Below, piece after piece: positions 1 to 9,454 of a stretch of DNA of 64,000 nt. Origin of the DNA: Amycolatopsis deserti (GTDB taxonomy: Bacteria > Actinomycetota > Actinomycetes > Mycobacteriales > Pseudonocardiaceae); the NCBI RefSeq assembly GCF_014653945.1, contig NZ_BNAU01000013.1, forward strand, positions 62,001 through 126,000, written 5' to 3'. The notes beneath the pieces were generated by a model that was not told the DNA's origin, searched no databases, and saw only the letters and a program-made list of their open reading frames with translations. The first letter of the stretch is position 1, and every line of letters starts with the position of its first letter. A program made the translations under genes and the position numbers.

Positions 1-563
1 GCGGCCAGCTCGCCCAGCTTCTGGGACAGCTGCGCGCGGGCGCCGATGAGCAGCCCGATCGCGATCGGCATGCCGGCCACCAGGACGCCGTAGATGCCGT
101 CCAGGACGTGTTCGCGCCAGCTCAGCTGCGCGAAGTCGCTCGGCGGCCACTGCACGAACCGGCACATCCACACCAGCGCCGCCCCGACCCACACCTGCCA
201 GTGGGTCTGTTTGCGGGTGGCGAGCATGCCCAGCGCGATCATCGCGGCCAGCTGCGACCAGCCGGTGAGGAAGCCGGGCACGGTCAGCAGCACCACGCCG
301 AACGGCATCCAGCGACGGCCGGCCAGCGCCAGGCAGGCGAGCCCGGACAGGTAGATCGAGTACGGCGGCGCCTTCTCGGGGATGACGAGCCAGACGTCGA
401 GCACGGCGATGAGGATGGCGGTGGCGTCGATCGCGAGCGGCAGCCACACCGCCCGCCGCGCGAGCGCCGCCCGGCGGGAGCGGGTGCCGCCGTGCGCCCG
501 GTCGGCGGCCCCCGCGCCTGGGCCGCCGACCGAAATCCCGATGGAGAGTCCCTCGGTGCTCAT
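1..563 (-). CDS. sensor histidine kinase, N-terminal membrane part (partial)
   Basis: Reading the minus strand from the ATG at 563 gives an open frame that runs off the left edge, 187 codons visible. After a charged Arg-rich stretch come several hydrophobic segments (for example around VWLPLAIDATAILIAVLDVW and LACLALAGRRWMPFGVVLL), and the visible end is GARAQLSQKLGELA, the run from the last membrane helix into a coiled linker. This layout is typical of actinobacterial NarL-type two-component histidine kinases, whose HisKA_3 and ATPase domains would lie beyond the edge. A GAGG-like site sits about 8 nt before the ATG. The kinase call rests on layout only, since no catalytic motif is inside the window; another polytopic membrane protein is possible. 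Confidence 0.6.
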   Translation of the reverse strand, partial: MSTEGLSIGISVGGPGAGAADRAHGGTRSRRAALARRAVWLPLAIDATAILIAVLDVWLVIPEKAPPYSIYLSGLACLALAGRRWMPFGVVLLTVPGFLTGWSQLAAMIALGMLATRKQTHWQVWVGAALVWMCRFVQWPPSDFAQLSWREHVLDGIYGVLVAGMPIAIGLLIGARAQLSQKLGELA

Positions 564-830
564 GGTTTGGACCTCACTCGTCTTGTGGACTGCCTATGAG
601 AGTCCGAAGTCACCCGATCGGGACGCGAGTGGCCGCAACAATGTGCGGATGCTAACGGGAACCTCACACGGGTGCGGGAAACACCGGAGGCGTGCGGGGG
701 AGGGGAATGCTCATGGGCGAGGGGACGCGGGCCGCCAGCGCGGTGGCCTGGCGTTGATCGGCGAGGCCGCCGACGGGCGGCGGCTCGGCTGCGCTCACCC
801 CGGCTGCCGGGTTCCGCCGGGCCGACGGCG

Positions 831-905
831 ATCCCAGGACACTGGGAAGGCGACCTGATCATCGGCAAGGACGGTGCTTCCGCGATCGGCACCCTGGTCG
901 AACGA
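831..905 (+). pseudogene. IS30-family transposase fragment
   Basis: This stretch translates to [20 protein letters not shown] followed by TLVER, which is the conserved start of the IS30-family catalytic core, including the first catalytic Asp of the DDE triad. Nothing before or after it continues a transposase, so only about 25 codons survive. The rest of the 564-1006 gap shows no gene; it holds this relic and the terminator at 911-946. Confidence 0.75.
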
Positions 906-910
906 CCGCC

Positions 911-946
911 CACGCAAAACGCTCGGCTGGGACACCCAGCCGAGCG
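911..946 (-). terminator. terminator of the pentose phosphate operon
   Basis: A perfect 12-bp inverted repeat (CGCTCGGCTGGG, 920-931, paired with 935-946) closes on a 3-nt loop. Read on the minus strand the stem is followed by GTTTTGCG. It lies 60 nt past the pgl stop, so it should end the tkt-tal-pgi-zwf-opcA-pgl transcript as a rho-independent terminator. Confidence 0.75.
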
Positions 947-1006
947 CTTCGCGAAACTCCTGACCCAAGCCAGTTGATCAGTTGTGTTGCAACGACCCCA
1001 CTCAAG

Positions 1007-1786
1007 TCACGCTGTGGGCGGCAGGTACACGTTCGACAGCTTGCCCGCCGCCGCGCGGTCGAGCAGCCACAGCGTCCTCCGCTGGCCCCGGGCGCCCGCC
1101 ACGGGCACCTGCACCTCGCCGGCACCGGACAGGGCCAGCGCGACCGCGTCGGCCTTCGCCTCACCCGTCGTCATCAGCCAGACGTCGTGCGAGCGCCGGA
1201 TCGCGGGCAGCGTCAGCGACACGCGCGTCGGCGGGGGCTTCGGGCAGTTGCGCACCGCCACCACCGACCGCTCGGTCTCGTACACCGCCGGAGACTCCGG
1301 GAACACCGACGCCGTGTGGCCCTCGCCGCCGAGACCGAGCAGGCAGATGTCGAACTGCGGCACGTCGCCGTGGTCCTCCGGCTTCGCGTTGTCCGCCAGC
1401 ACCTGCGCGTACGCCGCCGCGGCCGCGTCCACGTCGTCGCCGAACTCGCCGTCTGAGGCCGCCATCGCGTGCACCCGCTTCGGGTCGACGGGCACGTGGT
1501 CCAGCAGCGCCTCGCGGGCCTGCTTCTCGTTGCGCTCGTCGTCGTCCGCGGGCACGAACCGCTCGTCGCCCCAGTAGATGTCCAGCCGCGACCAGTCCAC
1601 CGCGTCCCGCGCGGGGGAGCGGCGCAACTGCTCCAGCACCGCGATCCCGGTGCCGCCGCCGGTGAGCACCACCGACGCCGACCCCTTCGCGGCCTGCAGA
1701 TCCACCAGGCGCGTCACCAGCCGGGCCGCCGCGGCCGCCGCCAGCAGCTCACCGTTGGCGTAGACCACCACTTCCGAAGAAGCCAT
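1007..1786 (-). CDS. pgl: 6-phosphogluconolactonase
   Basis: Hydrolyses 6-phosphogluconolactone to 6-phosphogluconate, step two of the oxidative pentose phosphate pathway. The 259-aa product has the glucosamine-6-phosphate isomerase/6PGL (DevB) fold: the N-terminal VVLTGGGTG loop, the WSRLDIYWGDERFVP segment and the LLGLGGEGHTASVFP segment are all recognisable, and length is normal. The ATG at 1786 shares one base with the opcA stop (TGATG); a GTG one codon earlier (1789) is an alternative. Last gene of the coupled operon, followed by a strong hairpin terminator. Equivalent position to devB (Rv1445c) in M. tuberculosis. Confidence 0.95.
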   Translation of the reverse strand: MASSEVVVYANGELLAAAAAARLVTRLVDLQAAKGSASVVLTGGGTGIAVLEQLRRSPARDAVDWSRLDIYWGDERFVPADDDERNEKQAREALLDHVPVDPKRVHAMAASDGEFGDDVDAAAAAYAQVLADNAKPEDHGDVPQFDICLLGLGGEGHTASVFPESPAVYETERSVVAVRNCPKPPPTRVSLTLPAIRRSHDVWLMTTGEAKADAVALALSGAGEVQVPVAGARGQRRTLWLLDRAAAGKLSNVYLPPTA

Positions 1787-2772
1787 CACGCGCTCGCCTT
1801 CGCCGACTTGGCCGGCTTCTTCGCGGGCGCCTTCTTCTTGGCGGCGCCCACCGAACCCGAGGCCAGCTTGTCCAGGCCCTGCAGCGACGCCTCGAACACC
1901 TCGTCCGGATCGAGCCGCCGCAGCTCCTCGATCAGGCAGTCCTTGGTGTTGCGCCGGTGCAGCGCGATCCGCCGCGTCGGCTGGCCCGGCTGCATGAGCG
2001 TGCCCACCTTGCCGTCCGGCCGGTGCAGCGCGATCGCACCCGAGCGGCGCTCCAGCTCCACCGACACGATGCCCTGCGCCGTCGTGGTCTTCACCCGGCG
2101 CACCGGCACCTTCAGGTACTCGGCGAGCCAGCCAGCCAGCAGCTCGGTCGACGGCGAGTCGGCCTCACCGGTCACCGTCGCGCCGGTGACCTTCTCGTAC
2201 GGCGGCAAGTCCAGCGCCGCGACCAGCTGGGCACGCCAGTTGGTCAGCCGCGTCCACGCCAGGTCCGTGTCACCCGGCACGTACGCCTTCCGCCGCGCCG
2301 ACAGCGCTCTTATCGGGTTGCGCTCCGCCGCCGAGTCGGTGATCCGGCGCTGCGCCAGCTCCCCGATCGGGTCCTGCGCCGGCACCTTCGGGCCGGAGCT
2401 GGGCCACCACGCCACGATCGGCGCGTCGGGCAGGAGCAGCGGGATCACCGCGCTCTGCCCCTGCGACGCCAGCGGCCCGTACAGCCGCAGGATGATGACC
2501 TCGCTCGCGCCGGCGTCCCCGCCGACGCGGATCTGCGCGTCGATCCGGGCCGCGGCCGTGCGCGACCCGCGGGCCAGCACGATCACCCGGCACGGGTGCT
2601 CGCGGCTGGCCTCGTTGGCCGCGTCGATGTGCTCCTCCAGGTGCTCGCCGTCGTCGTCGACGATCACCAGCGTCAGCACCCGGCCCAGCGCGACCGCGCC
2701 ACCGCGCTCACGCAGCTCGACCATCTTGCGGTTGACCTGCGAGGTCGTGGTCGAAGGCAGGTCGATGATCAC
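1786..2772 (-). CDS. opcA: OpcA, glucose-6-phosphate dehydrogenase assembly protein
   Basis: 328-aa OpcA homologue; it has no catalytic site of its own and is known in actinobacteria and cyanobacteria as an activator/assembly factor for glucose-6-phosphate dehydrogenase. The product starts MIIDLPSTTTSQVNRKMVEL, typical of the family, and carries the conserved PDAPIVAWWPSSGP stretch. The GTG start at 2772 overlaps the zwf stop as GTGA, indicating translational coupling to its partner enzyme. The C-terminus ends in a Lys/Ala-rich tail (KKKAPAKKPAKSAKASA), a common actinobacterial extension. A much longer upstream open frame is only a GC-driven shadow of zwf. Confidence 0.95.
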   Translation of the reverse strand: MIIDLPSTTTSQVNRKMVELRERGGAVALGRVLTLVIVDDDGEHLEEHIDAANEASREHPCRVIVLARGSRTAAARIDAQIRVGGDAGASEVIILRLYGPLASQGQSAVIPLLLPDAPIVAWWPSSGPKVPAQDPIGELAQRRITDSAAERNPIRALSARRKAYVPGDTDLAWTRLTNWRAQLVAALDLPPYEKVTGATVTGEADSPSTELLAGWLAEYLKVPVRRVKTTTAQGIVSVELERRSGAIALHRPDGKVGTLMQPGQPTRRIALHRRNTKDCLIEELRRLDPDEVFEASLQGLDKLASGSVGAAKKKAPAKKPAKSAKASA

Positions 2773-4301
2773 GGGCGCCTCCAGTTCCGGCCGCTGCGCT
2801 CCAGGACCTCGTCCGCCGACGGCGGACCCCAGGTGCCCGGGGGATAGGGCTCGGGCGTGCCGTTCTTGGCCCAGAACTCCAGGATCGGGTCGAGGATCTC
2901 CCAGGACAGCTCGACCTCTTCGTTGACCGGGAACAGCGACGGCTCGCCGAGCAGCACGTCCAGGATCAGCCGCTCGTAGGCCTCCGGCGAGGACTCGGTG
3001 AAGGCGTGCCCGTAGCCGAAGTCCATCGTGACGTCGCGGACCTCCATCGTGGTGCCCGGCACCTTCGAGCCGAACCGCAGCGTCACGCCCTCGTCCGGCT
3101 GCACCCGGATCACCAGGGCGTTCTGCCCCAGCTCCTCGGTCGAGGTGTAGTCGAACGGCAGGTGCGGCGCCCGCTTGAACACGACCGCGATCTCGGTGAC
3201 CCGGCGGCCCAGCCGCTTGCCGGTGCGCAGGTAGAACGGCACCCCGGCCCAGCGGCGGTTCTGCACCTCCAGCGACACCGCGGCGTAGGTCTCGGTGGTC
3301 GAGTCCTTCGCGAACCCGGCCTCCTGCAGCAGGCCCGGCACCTTCTTGCCGCCCTGCCAGCCGCCGGTGTACTGGCCGCGCGCGGTGGTCTCGGCGAACG
3401 GCTGCATCGGCTTGGTGGCGCGCAGAACCTTGATCTTCTCCGCCCGCAGCGCGCGCGGCTCGAACGACAGCGGCTCCTCCATCGCGGTGAACGCGAGCAG
3501 CTGGAGGAGGTGGTTCTGGATCACGTCCCGCGCCGCGCCGATGCCGTCGTAGTACCCGGCGCGACCGCCCAGGCCGATGTCCTCGGCCATGGTGATCTGC
3601 ACGTGGTCGACGTAGTTGGCGTTCCAGATCGGCTCGAACAGCTGGTTGGCGAAGCGCAGCGCGAGGATGTTCTGGACGGTCTCCTTGCCGAGGTAGTGGT
3701 CGATGCGGAACACCGACTCCTCGGGGAAGACGTCGTTGACGATCGCGTTGAGCTCCTTGGCGCTGGCCAGGTCGTGGCCGAACGGCTTCTCGATCACCAC
3801 GCGGCGCCACGACTCGTCGTCGGAGGTCGCCAGGCCCGAGCGGGCCAGCTGCTTGGTCACCACCGGGAACGCGCTGGGCGGGATCGACAGGTAGAACGCG
3901 GTGTTGCCACCGGTGCCGCGCTCGGCGTCCAGCTCGCGCACGGTCTGCGCGAGCCGGTCGAACGCGTCGTCGTCGTCGAACGTGCCCTGCACGAAGCGGA
4001 TGCCCTCGGCGAGCCGGTTCCACACCGACTCGCGGAACGGGGTCCGGGCGTGCTCGGCGACCGCGTCGTGCACGAGCTGCCCGAAGTCCTCGTTCTCCCA
4101 GTCCCGCCGCGCGAAACCGACCAGCGAGAACCCGGCGGGCAGCAGACCGCGGTTGGCCAGGTCGTAGATGGCCGGCATCAGCTTCTTGCGGGAGAGGTCA
4201 CCGGTGACGCCGAAGATCACCAGGCTGGACGGCCCGGCGATCCGCGGCAGCCGCTTGTCGCGGGGATCCCGCAGCGGGTTGTTCCACCCCTTCGTTGTCA
4301 C
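2769..4301 (-). CDS. zwf: glucose-6-phosphate dehydrogenase
   Basis: Oxidises glucose 6-phosphate to 6-phosphogluconolactone with NADP+, the committed step of the pentose phosphate pathway. The 510-aa product has the nucleotide-binding GVTGDL (about 31-36), the active-site motif RIDHYLGKE (about 199-207) and the usual C-terminal beta+alpha domain; length matches the family. GTG start at 4301 overlaps the pgi stop (GTGA). It is flanked by pgi and opcA, so enzyme and activator are made together. Equivalent in position to zwf2 (Rv1447c) of M. tuberculosis. Confidence 0.97.
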   Translation of the reverse strand: MTTKGWNNPLRDPRDKRLPRIAGPSSLVIFGVTGDLSRKKLMPAIYDLANRGLLPAGFSLVGFARRDWENEDFGQLVHDAVAEHARTPFRESVWNRLAEGIRFVQGTFDDDDAFDRLAQTVRELDAERGTGGNTAFYLSIPPSAFPVVTKQLARSGLATSDDESWRRVVIEKPFGHDLASAKELNAIVNDVFPEESVFRIDHYLGKETVQNILALRFANQLFEPIWNANYVDHVQITMAEDIGLGGRAGYYDGIGAARDVIQNHLLQLLAFTAMEEPLSFEPRALRAEKIKVLRATKPMQPFAETTARGQYTGGWQGGKKVPGLLQEAGFAKDSTTETYAAVSLEVQNRRWAGVPFYLRTGKRLGRRVTEIAVVFKRAPHLPFDYTSTEELGQNALVIRVQPDEGVTLRFGSKVPGTTMEVRDVTMDFGYGHAFTESSPEAYERLILDVLLGEPSLFPVNEEVELSWEILDPILEFWAKNGTPEPYPPGTWGPPSADEVLERSGRNWRRP

Positions 4302-5914
4302 TCGGCCTCCTGTACGGCGCGCATCAGCTCGGCCAGGCCCGCGGCCCGGTCGGTCAGGTGCAGCCGCAGCACCGGACGGCCGCGCTCGGTCAGCACCTGG
4401 CCGTCGCCGAGCGCTTGCGCGTGCTGCAGCTGGCCCAGGGTGTAGGGCCGGTCCGGCACGTCGAGGTCGTGCTCGTTCGCGCCGGTGATCTGCAGGAAGA
4501 TGCCGTTCTGGTGACCGCCCTTGTGGTACTGGCCGGTCGAGTGCAGGAACCGCGGCCCCCACCCGAAGGTGGTCTGCAGCCCGGTCCGCTTCGCCAGCTC
4601 GGGGCGCAGCAGCGCCGCCGAGGCGTCGTCGAGCCGGTCCAGGTACGCCTGCACCGCCAGGTAGCCGCCCTCCGGCGCGGTGGCCAGGAACTCCCGCAGC
4701 ACGTCGGACAGCGAGCCGTTCCCGCTCACCCCGGCGGGGGCGAAGATCTCCACCGCGTCGTCCACCGCGCTCGGCGTCTCGCCGCCGGACAGCTTCGACG
4801 GGTCGTCCAGCAGCGAGCGGGCGGCCTTCTTCGCGGCCTCCACGTCCGGCTGGTCGAACGGGTTGATCTTCAGCAGCCGCCCGGCGATCGCGGTGGCGAA
4901 CTCCCACAGCAGGAACTGCGCGCCGAGGGAGCCGGTGGTGGCGATCTTGGCAGCGCCGGTGACCGGGCCGATCGCGACCGGGGTCGCGTCCGCGCCCGCG
5001 TCGGCGAACCCGGGCGCGGCCGGGCCGTCCACGGCGACCGGCAGCAGGCCGGTGCCGAGCTTGCCGGTGGACTCTGCGATCAGCTGCTCGGCCCAGTCGG
5101 CGAACCCGGTGATGCCGGACCCGGTGTCGGCCAGCACGACCTTCTCCGCGCCCGCGTTGTGCGCGGCGCCCCACGCGGCGGCCAGCTTGACCGCCGGGTT
5201 GTCGGCGCTGTCGGCGCCGAGCACCTGCGCGGCCGCCGCGGCCTGGTCGAGCAGCCGGGCGATGTCCGCCCCGGCCAGCCCGGCGGGCACCAGCCCGAAC
5301 GCGGTGAGCGCCGAATAGCGCCCGCCCACGTGCGGGTCGGCGAGGAACACCTTGCGGTACCCCTCCTTCTCGGCCAGCTCCGACAGCGGCGAGCCCGGGT
5401 CGGTGACCACGACGATGCGGCGCGCGGCCTCGATCCCGTTGTCGGCGAACGCCTTCGCGAAGATCCGGCGGTGGCTGTCGGTCTCCACCGTGCCGCCGGA
5501 CTTCGACGACACCACCAGCACCGTGCGCTGGAGGTCACCGGCGAGCGCGTCGGCGACCTGGCCCGGGTCGGTGGTGTCCAGCACGGTCAGCGCCACGTTC
5601 TCGGTCGCCGCGATGACCTCCGGCGCGAGCGAGGAGCCGCCCATGCCGGCCAGGACGACCCGGTCGACGCCCTCGCTCCGCAGCTCCTCGCGCAGCGCCT
5701 CGATCTCGCCGATCAGCGGCCGCGACGACTTGTGCAGCGTGGTCCAGGACAGCCGGATCGAGGCCTCGGACTCGGCGTCCGGACCCCACAGGGTGGGGTC
5801 CTGCGCCGCGACCTTGGAGGCGACCTGGTCGGCGACGAGCTCGTCGACCAGCGGAGCCGCCTGCGCGGCCAGCTCCTCGTCGCTGATCGTGACGGTCAGC
5901 TCTTCCCCCACCAC
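4298..5914 (-). CDS. pgi: glucose-6-phosphate isomerase
   Basis: Interconverts glucose 6-phosphate and fructose 6-phosphate. The 538-aa protein has two SIS subdomains; the phosphate-binding SSKSGGTVET segment and LHSTGQYHKGGHQNG near the C-terminus are visible. GTG at 5914 (or the next GTG at 5911) follows the tal stop by only 4 nt, and the stop overlaps zwf. Inclusion of pgi between tal and zwf is notable, since in M. tuberculosis the equivalent operon lacks it. The arrangement lets fructose 6-phosphate from transketolase/transaldolase be recycled to glucose 6-phosphate for another oxidative round. Confidence 0.95.
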   Translation of the reverse strand: MVGEELTVTISDEELAAQAAPLVDELVADQVASKVAAQDPTLWGPDAESEASIRLSWTTLHKSSRPLIGEIEALREELRSEGVDRVVLAGMGGSSLAPEVIAATENVALTVLDTTDPGQVADALAGDLQRTVLVVSSKSGGTVETDSHRRIFAKAFADNGIEAARRIVVVTDPGSPLSELAEKEGYRKVFLADPHVGGRYSALTAFGLVPAGLAGADIARLLDQAAAAAQVLGADSADNPAVKLAAAWGAAHNAGAEKVVLADTGSGITGFADWAEQLIAESTGKLGTGLLPVAVDGPAAPGFADAGADATPVAIGPVTGAAKIATTGSLGAQFLLWEFATAIAGRLLKINPFDQPDVEAAKKAARSLLDDPSKLSGGETPSAVDDAVEIFAPAGVSGNGSLSDVLREFLATAPEGGYLAVQAYLDRLDDASAALLRPELAKRTGLQTTFGWGPRFLHSTGQYHKGGHQNGIFLQITGANEHDLDVPDRPYTLGQLQHAQALGDGQVLTERGRPVLRLHLTDRAAGLAELMRAVQEAE

Positions 5915-5918
5915 GGCG

Positions 5919-7028
5919 TCAGCCCTTCGCCTTCTCGAGCTGGCCGGTGACGGTCTCGAGCAGCTCGGTCCAGGACTTGTCGAACTTCTCCACGCCCTCG
6001 TCCTCCAGCGTGCGGAAGACGTCCGGGATGTCGATGCCCACCGCGGCGAGCTTGTCGAACACCTCCTGGGCCTGCGCGCCGGTGCCGGTGACCTGGTCGC
6101 CCTCGATCCGGGCGTGGTCGGCGACCGCGTCCAGGGTCTTCTCCGGCATCGTGTTGACCGTGCCGGCCACGACGAGCTGGTCGACGTAGCGGGTGTCGGA
6201 GTAGGACGGGTCCTTCACGCCGGTGGAGGCCCACAGCGGGCGCTGCGGCCGCGCGCCCGCGGCGGCCAGGGCCTGCCAGCGGTCGGTGGCGAACAGCTCC
6301 TCGTAGGCGGCGAAGGCCAGCCGGGCGTTGGCGATGGCGGCCTCGCCGCGCAGCGCCTTGGCCTCGTCGGTGCCGATCGCGTCCAGGCGCTTGTCGACCT
6401 CGGTGTCCACCCGGGACACGAAGAACGACGCGACCGACTCGATGGTGGCGAGGTCGTGGCCGTTGGCCTTGGCCTGCTCCAGGCCGGCGAAGAAGGCGTC
6501 GATCACCTTGCGGTAGCGCTCGACCGAGAAGATCAGCGTGACGTTGACGCTGATGCCCTCGGCCAGGGTCTTGGTGATCGCCGGCAGACCCTCCTCGGTG
6601 GCCGGGATCTTGACGAAGATGTTCGGCCGGTCGACGGTCTTCCACAGGTCCTGCGCCTCGGCCACGGTCTTGTCCGCGTCGCGGGCCAGGCTCGGGTCGA
6701 CCTCGATCGACACGCGGCCGTCCACGCCGTTCGTGCGGGTGTAGACGTCGCGGAACAGGTCCGCGGCGTTGCGCACGTCGGTGGTGGTCAGCTCGCGCAC
6801 GACCGCGTGGACGTCGGCGCCGCGGGCGGCCAGCTCACGCACCTGGTCGTCGTAGGCCTCGCCCTTGGACAGGGCGTTGGCGAAGATCGTCGGGTTGGTC
6901 GTCACGCCGGTCACGTGCCGGTCGCGGATGAGCCCGGCCAGGTTGCCGGAGTTCAGCCGTTCGCGGGACAGGTCGTCGAGCCAGATGGACACGCCGGCCT
7001 GCGTCAGCTGAGCAAGGTTGTCGCTCAT
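5919..7028 (-). CDS. tal: transaldolase
   Basis: Transfers a dihydroxyacetone unit between sugar phosphates in the non-oxidative pentose phosphate branch. The 369-aa product opens [18 protein letters not shown] and has VTTNPTIF and the Schiff-base lysine region [12 protein letters not shown], all typical of the longer actinobacterial/cyanobacterial transaldolase class. The ATG at 7028 is preceded by a purine-rich GGGGATGA site and follows the tkt stop by 22 nt. Longer in-frame extensions upstream run into tkt and were rejected. Confidence 0.96.
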   Translation of the reverse strand: MSDNLAQLTQAGVSIWLDDLSRERLNSGNLAGLIRDRHVTGVTTNPTIFANALSKGEAYDDQVRELAARGADVHAVVRELTTTDVRNAADLFRDVYTRTNGVDGRVSIEVDPSLARDADKTVAEAQDLWKTVDRPNIFVKIPATEEGLPAITKTLAEGISVNVTLIFSVERYRKVIDAFFAGLEQAKANGHDLATIESVASFFVSRVDTEVDKRLDAIGTDEAKALRGEAAIANARLAFAAYEELFATDRWQALAAAGARPQRPLWASTGVKDPSYSDTRYVDQLVVAGTVNTMPEKTLDAVADHARIEGDQVTGTGAQAQEVFDKLAAVGIDIPDVFRTLEDEGVEKFDKSWTELLETVTGQLEKAKG

Positions 7029-7050
7029 GACTTCATCCCCTTTTCGGTGA

Positions 7051-9156
7051 TCAGGAGTTCTTGGTCTTGGCGAGCGAGCGGCGCGCGGCGTCGACCACGG
7101 CGTCGGCGGTGAACCCGAACTCGCGGAACAGGGTCTGGTAGTCGGCCGAGGCCCCGAAGTGCTCGATCGAGACGATCTCACCGGCGTCGCCGACCCAGCG
7201 GTACCACGGCTGCGCGATGCCGGCCTCGACCGACACGCGGGCCTTCACACCGCTGGGCAGGACCGACTCGCGGTAGGACTCGTCCTGCGCCTCGAACCAC
7301 TCGACGCACGGCACCGACACCACCCGGGTGGGCACGCCGTCGGCCTCGAGCGTCTTGCGCGCCTCGACGGCCAGCTGGACCTCGGAGCCGGTCGCCATCA
7401 GCACGACCTCCGGGGCGCCGGAGGAGGCGTCGGCGAGCACGTAGGCGCCCTTGGCGACCTTGTCCGCCGAGGTGCCCTCGAGCACCGGGACGTTCTGGCG
7501 GGTCAGCGCCAGGCCCGACGGGTGGCGCTTGTCCTCCAGTGCGGCCTTCCAGGCACCGGCGGTCTCGTTGGCGTCGGCGGGCCGGACCACGTTCAGGCCC
7601 GGGATGGCGCGCAGCGACGCCAGGTGCTCGATCGGCTGGTGCGTCGGGCCGTCCTCGCCCAGGCCGATCGAGTCGTGCGTCCACACGTAGATGACCGGCG
7701 CGTGCATCAGCGCGGCCAGCCGCACCGGCGGGCGCATGTAGTCGCTGAACACCAGGAAGGTCGCGCCGTACGGGCGGGTGCCGCCGTGCAGCGCGATGCC
7801 GTTGAGGATCGAGCCCATGGCGTGCTCGCGGACACCGAAGTGCAGCGTGCGGCCGTAGGGGTTGGCCTGCCACATGCCCGTGGAGGCCTTCTCCGGGCCG
7901 AACGAGTCGGCGCCCTTCATCGTGGTGTTGTTGCTCTCGGCCAGGTCGGCCGAGCCGCCCCACAGCTCCGGCAGCACGTCGGCCAGCGCGTTGAGCACCT
8001 CACCGGAGGCCTTGCGGGTGGCGATGCCCTTGGCGTCGGGCTCCCAGCTGGGCAGCTTGTCGGCCCAGCCCTCGGGCAGGTCGCGGGTGGCCAGCCGGTC
8101 GGCCAGCTTCTTGCGCTCCGGGTTCGCCGCGGCCCACGCGTCGAAGCGCTCCTGCCAGGCGGCGCGCTCCTGCTTGCCGCGCTCGAGCGCCTTGCGGGTG
8201 TGCTCGAGCACCTCGTCGTCGACCTGGAAGCTGCGCTGCGGGTCGAAGCCGAGGATCTCCTTGACCGCGGCGACCTCGTCGGCGCCCAGCGCGGCGCCGT
8301 GCGCCTTGCCGGTGTTCATCTTGTTCGGCGCCGGGTAGCCGATCACGGTGCGCAGCAGGATGAACGACGGGCGGGTGGTCTCCGCCTTGGCGGCCGCGAT
8401 GGCCTCCTCGATCGCCACGACGTCCTCGCCGCCCTCGACGACCTGGACGTGCCAGCCGTAGGCCTCGTACCGCTTCGCGGTGTCCTCGGACAGCGCGATG
8501 TTGGTGTCGTCCTCGATCGAGATCTTGTTGTCGTCGTAGATGACGACCAGGTTGCCCAGCTCCTGGCGGCCCGCGATGGACGAGGCCTCGGAGGTCACAC
8601 CCTCCTCGATGTCGCCGTCGGAGGCGATCACGAAGATGTGGTGGTCGAAGATGCTCTCGCCGGGCGCGGCGTCCGGGTCGAGCAGGCCGCGCTCGCGGCG
8701 GGCGGCCATCGCCATGCCGACCGCGTTGGCCAGGCCCTGGCCCAGCGGGCCGGTGGTGGTCTCCACGCCCTTGGTGTGCTGGTACTCCGGGTGGCCCGGG
8801 GTCTTCGAACCCCACTTGCGCAGCTGCTTGAGGTCCTCCAGCTCCAGGCCGTAGCCGGCGAGGAACAGCTGGATGTAGAGGGTCAGGCTGGAGTGCCCGG
8901 CGGAGAGGACGAACCGGTCACGCGCAGGCCACTCCGGGTCGCTCGGGTCGTGGCGCATGATCCGCTGGAAGAGCGAGTACGCCACCGGCGCCAGGCTCAT
9001 CGCGGTGCCGGGGTGACCGCTGCCGCAGTTCTCGACCGCGTCGGCGGCCAGCACCCGGACGGTGTCGACCGCACGGGTGTCGAGGTCGGTCCAGTCGGCG
9101 GGCAGGTTCCGCCGCAGCAATGGGTTGTTCTCGCTGATGGAGGCGATATCGGACAC
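7051..9156 (-). CDS. tkt: transketolase
   Basis: Thiamine-diphosphate enzyme that moves two-carbon ketol units between sugar phosphates. The 701-aa product shows the substrate loop [13 protein letters not shown], the ThDP/Mg motif starting SDGDIEEG and ending in [10 protein letters not shown], and the pyrimidine-domain [10 protein letters not shown] glutamate region. The GTG start at 9156 ([11 protein letters not shown]) has GGGGAG 10 nt upstream; an earlier in-frame start is unlikely because its added residues are low-complexity. First gene of the operon, divergent from ctaB as in Rv1449c/Rv1451. Confidence 0.96.
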   Translation of the reverse strand: MSDIASISENNPLLRRNLPADWTDLDTRAVDTVRVLAADAVENCGSGHPGTAMSLAPVAYSLFQRIMRHDPSDPEWPARDRFVLSAGHSSLTLYIQLFLAGYGLELEDLKQLRKWGSKTPGHPEYQHTKGVETTTGPLGQGLANAVGMAMAARRERGLLDPDAAPGESIFDHHIFVIASDGDIEEGVTSEASSIAGRQELGNLVVIYDDNKISIEDDTNIALSEDTAKRYEAYGWHVQVVEGGEDVVAIEEAIAAAKAETTRPSFILLRTVIGYPAPNKMNTGKAHGAALGADEVAAVKEILGFDPQRSFQVDDEVLEHTRKALERGKQERAAWQERFDAWAAANPERKKLADRLATRDLPEGWADKLPSWEPDAKGIATRKASGEVLNALADVLPELWGGSADLAESNNTTMKGADSFGPEKASTGMWQANPYGRTLHFGVREHAMGSILNGIALHGGTRPYGATFLVFSDYMRPPVRLAALMHAPVIYVWTHDSIGLGEDGPTHQPIEHLASLRAIPGLNVVRPADANETAGAWKAALEDKRHPSGLALTRQNVPVLEGTSADKVAKGAYVLADASSGAPEVVLMATGSEVQLAVEARKTLEADGVPTRVVSVPCVEWFEAQDESYRESVLPSGVKARVSVEAGIAQPWYRWVGDAGEIVSIEHFGASADYQTLFREFGFTADAVVDAARRSLAKTKNS

Positions 9157-9454
9157 TGAACTCGAACTCCCCGTCCTTCTCGGTGGCAACTCTTCTGTTC
9201 GTGGGGGTCTTCGCGCGCGCAGGCTCCACTCATCTCAATCGATCCCGAAGAGACGATATTCCTGCTAGCGGGCGTGCGCACGACCACAAGCGCAACCCCG
9301 GGCGCCAGCCTAGTAGGTCGGGTACCCGGCGCCTCCGGGGCCGACACACGCGGCTGGCGCACCCCGGTGCACGCGGGGTGCGAACCCGGCGATTACGATC
9401 GGTGGCGGTGCCGGGCCGCCCTCGGTGCCACCGAATCTGACTCAGGGAGCGGAA
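9157..9454. promoter_or_regulatory. divergent intergenic region between tkt and ctaB
   Basis: About 300 bp between two divergent starts must hold the promoters of both the pentose phosphate operon and ctaB. A TACGAT hexamer at 9394-9399 is a candidate -10 for ctaB and a TATCGT on the minus strand near 9255 for tkt, but I see no convincing -35 boxes, operator or riboswitch. Confidence 0.35.

Noticed and set aside
1786-4023. 745-codon OpcA with a long N-terminal extension
   Set aside because: The extra part is the antisense-like shadow of zwf in another frame; the GTGA overlap at 2769-2772 marks the real start.
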